From Alkalihalobacillus sp. FSL W8-0930 (GTDB lineage Bacteria; Bacillota; Bacilli; Bacillales; Bacillaceae_D): DNA of 64,000 bases. Below, piece after piece: positions 60,610-64,000 of the stretch. A model generated the notes under the pieces. That model was not told the origin of the DNA. It did not search any database and worked only from the letters and a program-made list of their open reading frames with translations. Made by a program: the position numbers and the translations under genes. The stretch lies in NCBI GenBank assembly GCA_037965595.1, contig CP150183.1, positions 1,984,001-2,048,000 of the forward strand, written 5' to 3'. The stretch's first letter is position 1. Each line of letters opens with the position of its first letter.

Positions 60610-62916
60610 TTAGACTGACCTTCTCACATCTTCACTAATTATGGTTTGTAGCGTTTCAATATCAAGGTTCTTATGGTCAGAGAGTCTGAGCGCTTGCTGT
60701 TGCACAATTTGTTCAAACAACTGGTCAACATACCTTCCGTTCGCAGGATGTCCCTCATCAGGTATCACGTCTCGCAATGCTTCTTTTGCATCAGGTACGA
60801 ATTCGTATCCAACTGTAATTGCTTGATTTATAATCATCTCCACAAGTTCTTCCTTACTATAGTTTTCAAAGGCAATATGTTTTCGAAAGCGTGAACGAAG
60901 CCCCGGATTTGCGGATAACAATCGATCAATCTCTTTTTCATACCCTGATAAAATGACAACCAGATTCTCATCGTGAACAGTCATCGCTTCGACAAGAGCA
61001 GTGATTGCTTCTTGTCCGTAATCTGTTGATGAACCTTGGATAAGCGAATAAGCCTCGTCAATAAATAACACTCCTCCGAGCGCATCCTTGATCACTTCTT
61101 TTGTTTTTAATGCTGTTTGACCCGCATAACCAGACACAAGATCTGCACGTCCTACTTGCAGCAGATGGCCTCGTTTTAACAAACCTAATTCTTTTAATGC
61201 TCGCGAATATATCGCCGCAACGGTTGTTTTGCCAGTACCAGGCGAACCACTGAACGTTGTATGAAGCTGAACTGGCATTGAATAGAGCCCTCGTTCTCGT
61301 CTTACTTGTTGAACCTCGGCATAGGCAGTTAATTGCTTTATTTCATTTTTTACGTTCTTCATTCCAATTAATTGATCCAACTGATTTAAAGCCGATAGCC
61401 CATCTTCATTCTTTTGTTTTTTAAAATGCTCTGCCTTGAGCTGAGTAAAATCCGGGGCTGTTCCTTGTTCTTCTACCGTCGCCCCTTTTTCAAAAATAGC
61501 CTTGTAAACTAAGTTTTGAACGGTTCGTGCGTTCCCAAATGTTGCATCTACTTTTGCTTCTTCTATTTGTTCTTTAAGAGAAACAAGAGCCGATTCCGTT
61601 AGAATAAAATCATTATCTATTGCCATACGTTCTGCAATATCCAGTAGCTCACTGGATGTATAATCCCTTAAGTGTAGATGGTTTTGTTCAGGAAACCTAC
61701 TTCTGAGCCCAGGATTTGAGCGTAGAAACGTACGCATTTCTTCTGGATAACCAGCTAAGACAACCGCAAAGGTACCTGCATATTGACCGCTCGTCATTGC
61801 AGATACAAGTGTGTCTATAACCGTTTGACCATAATCATTTCCTGATGTATCTGCTCTTTTTAAACTATAGGCTTCGTCTATAAAAAGAACACCACCAGAT
61901 GCACGTTCAATGGCTTTTAATGTCAGCTCTTCAGTTTGACCTACATAACCCGCGACTAATTGTGAGCGGTCTACCTCATATACACTTTCTTGCTTTAGTA
62001 AACCGAGTTCATAGTAAATACGAGCGAGTAGACGCGCAATGGTTGTTTTGCCTGTACCTGGGTTTCCGGTTAGAATCATATTCAAATTGATTCCTTCCTT
62101 CATTCGGTATCCTTCTATTTCACGCTTTTTCTGATAGGATAAAAATTGATAAAGCTTATGTACACGTTCTTTAATCTCAGACAGACCAATCATTTTTGAA
62201 AGTTTACGTAGGGCCGTATCCTCTTGTTCTTCACCTGTAATATTCTTTAATACGTCTTGCCACTGTTTTTGAATTGACTTTATTTCCTCAACGGCTTGTT
62301 TTAATTCTTTAAATTGCGAAGCAGAATAATACACTCCATCTAATGAATGAGCATACGCCTCGGTTGCTTTGGATATACGTAAAAAAGGCTCTTCAAACTG
62401 TTTAAATGTATCCCATAGCAAATCAATATGCTGATAATGTGAGCTATTTGCTTCTTCCTTTAATTCTGTTAATGAATGGATCTGCTCTTCTAATGGCTCT
62501 TTTGCACGAAAATACTGTTCAGCTAGTTGATAGTAACGCTTTGCTGATTCCTTTTTAGCTGTCCCATGATCTGTTTCACGTATAGCAGGAAATTCTAAAG
62601 GAATGGCCGCATGAACAAATTGATCAATAATCAATTCCGCTTGTAGAAATTGAGCCATATGACTAGATTGATCATAAGATTTTGCTTCTTTCACCCATGT
62701 GGCTAGTAAGGAATCCACCATATTCAGCCGCTTATATCTAGCAAGAGCTAACAGGATCAAACCATCCGCATAAGACGTTGGAGATTGTTCCTTTAATTCT
62801 TTCTCCCACTGAGTGAGATGACGCCAAAGTTTTGTTTCATCTACTTCATGTTTTCCTGATTTAATGTCTTCAACCCAGTCCTTTAATTCTTCTAGCGATT
62901 CAATGGATTGTTGCAT
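60610..62916 (-). CDS. Tandem AAA ATPase, SpoVK/CbbX-like
   Basis: A 768-residue protein. Residues 1-230 are helical and Lys/Glu-rich; the rest holds two CbbX-type AAA domains. Each has a P-loop (GNPGTGKTTIARLL; GSPGTGKTTVAAIY), a VSGYAGQT-type pore loop, Walker B GGVLFIDEAYSL and an arginine-finger region NPGLRSRF. Such AAA modules occur in SpoVK, Rubisco activase CbbX and type VII EccA. The Bacillus subtilis SpoVK has only one module, so this is a duplicated form with an N-terminal extension. It stands alone; its client is unknown. Confidence 0.88.
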   Translation of the reverse strand: MQQSIESLEELKDWVEDIKSGKHEVDETKLWRHLTQWEKELKEQSPTSYADGLILLALARYKRLNMVDSLLATWVKEAKSYDQSSHMAQFLQAELIIDQFVHAAIPLEFPAIRETDHGTAKKESAKRYYQLAEQYFRAKEPLEEQIHSLTELKEEANSSHYQHIDLLWDTFKQFEEPFLRISKATEAYAHSLDGVYYSASQFKELKQAVEEIKSIQKQWQDVLKNITGEEQEDTALRKLSKMIGLSEIKERVHKLYQFLSYQKKREIEGYRMKEGINLNMILTGNPGTGKTTIARLLARIYYELGLLKQESVYEVDRSQLVAGYVGQTEELTLKAIERASGGVLFIDEAYSLKRADTSGNDYGQTVIDTLVSAMTSGQYAGTFAVVLAGYPEEMRTFLRSNPGLRSRFPEQNHLHLRDYTSSELLDIAERMAIDNDFILTESALVSLKEQIEEAKVDATFGNARTVQNLVYKAIFEKGATVEEQGTAPDFTQLKAEHFKKQKNEDGLSALNQLDQLIGMKNVKNEIKQLTAYAEVQQVRRERGLYSMPVQLHTTFSGSPGTGKTTVAAIYSRALKELGLLKRGHLLQVGRADLVSGYAGQTALKTKEVIKDALGGVLFIDEAYSLIQGSSTDYGQEAITALVEAMTVHDENLVVILSGYEKEIDRLLSANPGLRSRFRKHIAFENYSKEELVEMIINQAITVGYEFVPDAKEALRDVIPDEGHPANGRYVDQLFEQIVQQQALRLSDHKNLDIETLQTIISEDVRRSV

Positions 62917-63023
62917 CTGATCCTCTCCTCGAACGATAACTCGTGTGTCTACCTATCTATTCAAACTATATCAGAACTGTTTTTATTCCAAAAGAAAAAG
63001 GAGCTCCCCCGTGTGTTAAATGG

Positions 63024-63056
63024 AAAACATCCACCCCGAATAATGGGATGGATGTC
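63024..63056 (-). terminator. Terminator of sspN
   Basis: ACATCCACCC / GGGATGGATGT with one G-T pair, followed on the minus strand by TTTTCC. It lies just behind the sspN stop. Confidence 0.75.
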
Positions 63057-63062
63057 GCATAC

Positions 63063-63203
63063 CTAGCCTTTTGGAGGTATATAGTCAGGTTTTTGATTTG
63101 ATTTTGTATTCATTTTCTTCCCGTTATTTGAACTTGACTCACGGGGCTGAGTACCTAAATGATCTGGGCGAAATTGTCTGCCTTCTTGATTTGGTTTGGT
63201 CAT
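63063..63203 (-). CDS. sspN: Small acid-soluble spore protein SspN
   Basis: ATG 63203 lies behind AGGAGGTGTCAGAT and opens a 46-residue frame. It reads MTKPNQEGRQFRPDHLGTQP, then SNNGKKMNTKSNQKP, closing with PPKG, which fits the SspN pattern (GxPxxxPxHLGTxP then a Gly-Lys-Met block) known from Bacillus subtilis. The protein is found only in the spore. This supports a spore-forming host. The similarity is from memory, so the symbol is tentative. Confidence 0.75.
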   Translation of the reverse strand: MTKPNQEGRQFRPDHLGTQPRESSSNNGKKMNTKSNQKPDYIPPKG

Positions 63204-63271
63204 CTATCTGACACCTCCTATTGGTCTAACCATAGGATTTCCTAGACGTCTCCTTTTATCCAAAACAAAAA

Positions 63272-64000
63272 TTAATCATCAGAGTCTTTTCGTCTATTTT
63301 TAAGAAGATCTTCAAGTGCATCTAAAATTTCATCTTTTGAGAGATTAGATGCTTCGTTTGATTTTTTCTTATCTTTATTTGGTGTCTGATTCAGATCCTC
63401 AGACTCGTTAGAAGATACGTAGTTAGTTAAATCCTCTTCCTTTTTTACTTCCGGTAATATAGGCGTCTCTTGTTCACTCTGAGTTAAGTGCTTAGGCTCA
63501 GGTACTTCATAATAGTCACCCTCAACCGTTGTTACATAATTCTGCCTGCGTCTTGTTTCTTTATCAAGCAAGCTATAGACAACTGGGATGACAAATAGCG
63601 TTAACAACGTTCCACTAATTAATCCTCCAATAATCGCAATCGCCATTGGTTGTTGGAATTCGGACCCTTCACCAATCGCAAGAGATAAAGGAACCATTCC
63701 AAGGATCGTCGTGGCAGATGTCATAACAATTGGCCTCGTACGAAGCTGAACAGATTCAATTAAAGCCTGGTACGTAGACATTCCCTTTTCCTTCATTTGG
63801 TTTACAAAGTCAAGCATGACAATACCGTTGTTTACAACAATACCAAGCAAAATAATCAATCCGATAAACGTTGTGATCCCGATTGCCGTTTGAGTGACCA
63901 CTAGGGCAATGGATAACCCAATGACAACAAGCGGCACTGTAAACATAATGATAAATGGAAGCTTTAATGATTCAAACTGTGCAGCCATAATTAAATAGAT
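63272..64000 (-). CDS. RND transporter, C-terminal part (runs out of window)
   Basis: The frame is open to base 64000; only the last 243 residues are seen. YLIMAAQFESLKLPFIIM is the start of the final membrane block, with IILLGIVVNNGIVMLDFVNQ and RTRPIVMTSATTILGMVPL as RND motifs. A 70-residue Glu/Lys/Asn-rich cytoplasmic tail follows. The nearest known relative is SwrC (YerP) of Bacillus subtilis, an AcrB-type self-resistance pump for surfactin. The tail is longer than usual. Confidence 0.88.
   Translation of the reverse strand: MYLIMAAQFESLKLPFIIMFTVPLVVIGLSIALVVTQTAIGITTFIGLIILLGIVVNNGIVMLDFVNQMKEKGMSTYQALIESVQLRTRPIVMTSATTILGMVPLSLAIGEGSEFQQPMAIAIIGGLISGTLLTLFVIPVVYSLLDKETRRRQNYVTTVEGDYYEVPEPKHLTQSEQETPILPEVKKEEDLTNYVSSNESEDLNQTPNKDKKKSNEASNLSKDEILDALEDLLKNRRKDSDD

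Overview
The window reads as chromosome of a spore-forming, bacillithiol-making member of the Bacillaceae; the genus cannot be fixed from the sequence. Pointers are bshB2 and ytxJ (bacillithiol), a QoxABCD aa3 menaquinol oxidase, an odhAB operon, a queCDEF operon under a preQ1-I riboswitch, an SspN-type spore protein, a YtvA LOV-STAS light sensor, CheV, AprX, UvsE and YneP/YneQ/YneR homologues. Shine-Dalgarno sites are strong and many starts are GTG or TTG. No rRNA, tRNA or CRISPR array was seen.

Layout. 1-3900 is the right end of an integrated mobile element: partial XRE repressor, secreted coiled-coil protein, ImmA-like metallopeptidase, an unknown protein and a large serine recombinase. 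It abuts a transporter gene that has lost its 5' part (3911-4966). 5-16 kb holds stress, redox and nucleic-acid genes: membrane S1C protease, ytvA with a coupled 51-residue gene, yojF-bshB2, a 5'-3' exonuclease, ytxJ, degV, recQ, a PQQ-type dehydrogenase and several tiny genes. 16-22 kb has an ABC-F ATPase, an AraNPQ-like sugar ABC transporter without an ATPase, and a divergent aldo/keto reductase; the shared intergenic region holds four palindromic or cre-like sites. 22-33 kb has odhAB, a methyltransferase, a lytic transglycosylase-like protein, a YvgN-like reductase, a Fur-boxed siderophore-binding lipoprotein and rtcB-thyA. 34-37 kb is the queuosine precursor operon. 37-46 kb has ampS, an alanine/glycine symporter, acylphosphatase, aprX and qoxABCD. 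46-64 kb has an esterase, msrA, uvsE, yneR, cheV, a SurA-like lipoprotein, a dipeptidase, Hsp20, a YkuI-like EAL protein, metA, an RNase H-like gene, a PHP phosphatase, nadE, yneQ-yneP, a tandem AAA protein, sspN and the end of an RND transporter.

The most interesting structure is non-coding. An interspersed repeat occurs four times (about 17.6, 22.6, 49.6 and 57.9 kb), in two long copies (about 255 bp) and two short ones (about 145-160 bp). Each copy ends in a near-perfect GGCGAATGATT hairpin that looks like a terminator, and each right end lies within about 20 bp of the stop codon of a minus-strand gene. The long copies carry an extra nested stem-loop of about 110 nt. I read it as a non-autonomous, MITE-like element that now serves as a terminator. 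Other points of interest are the operator cluster at 20.78-20.86 kb, a three-half-site operator at 29.74-29.79 kb, the element-transporter junction, and a set of small membrane or charged proteins.
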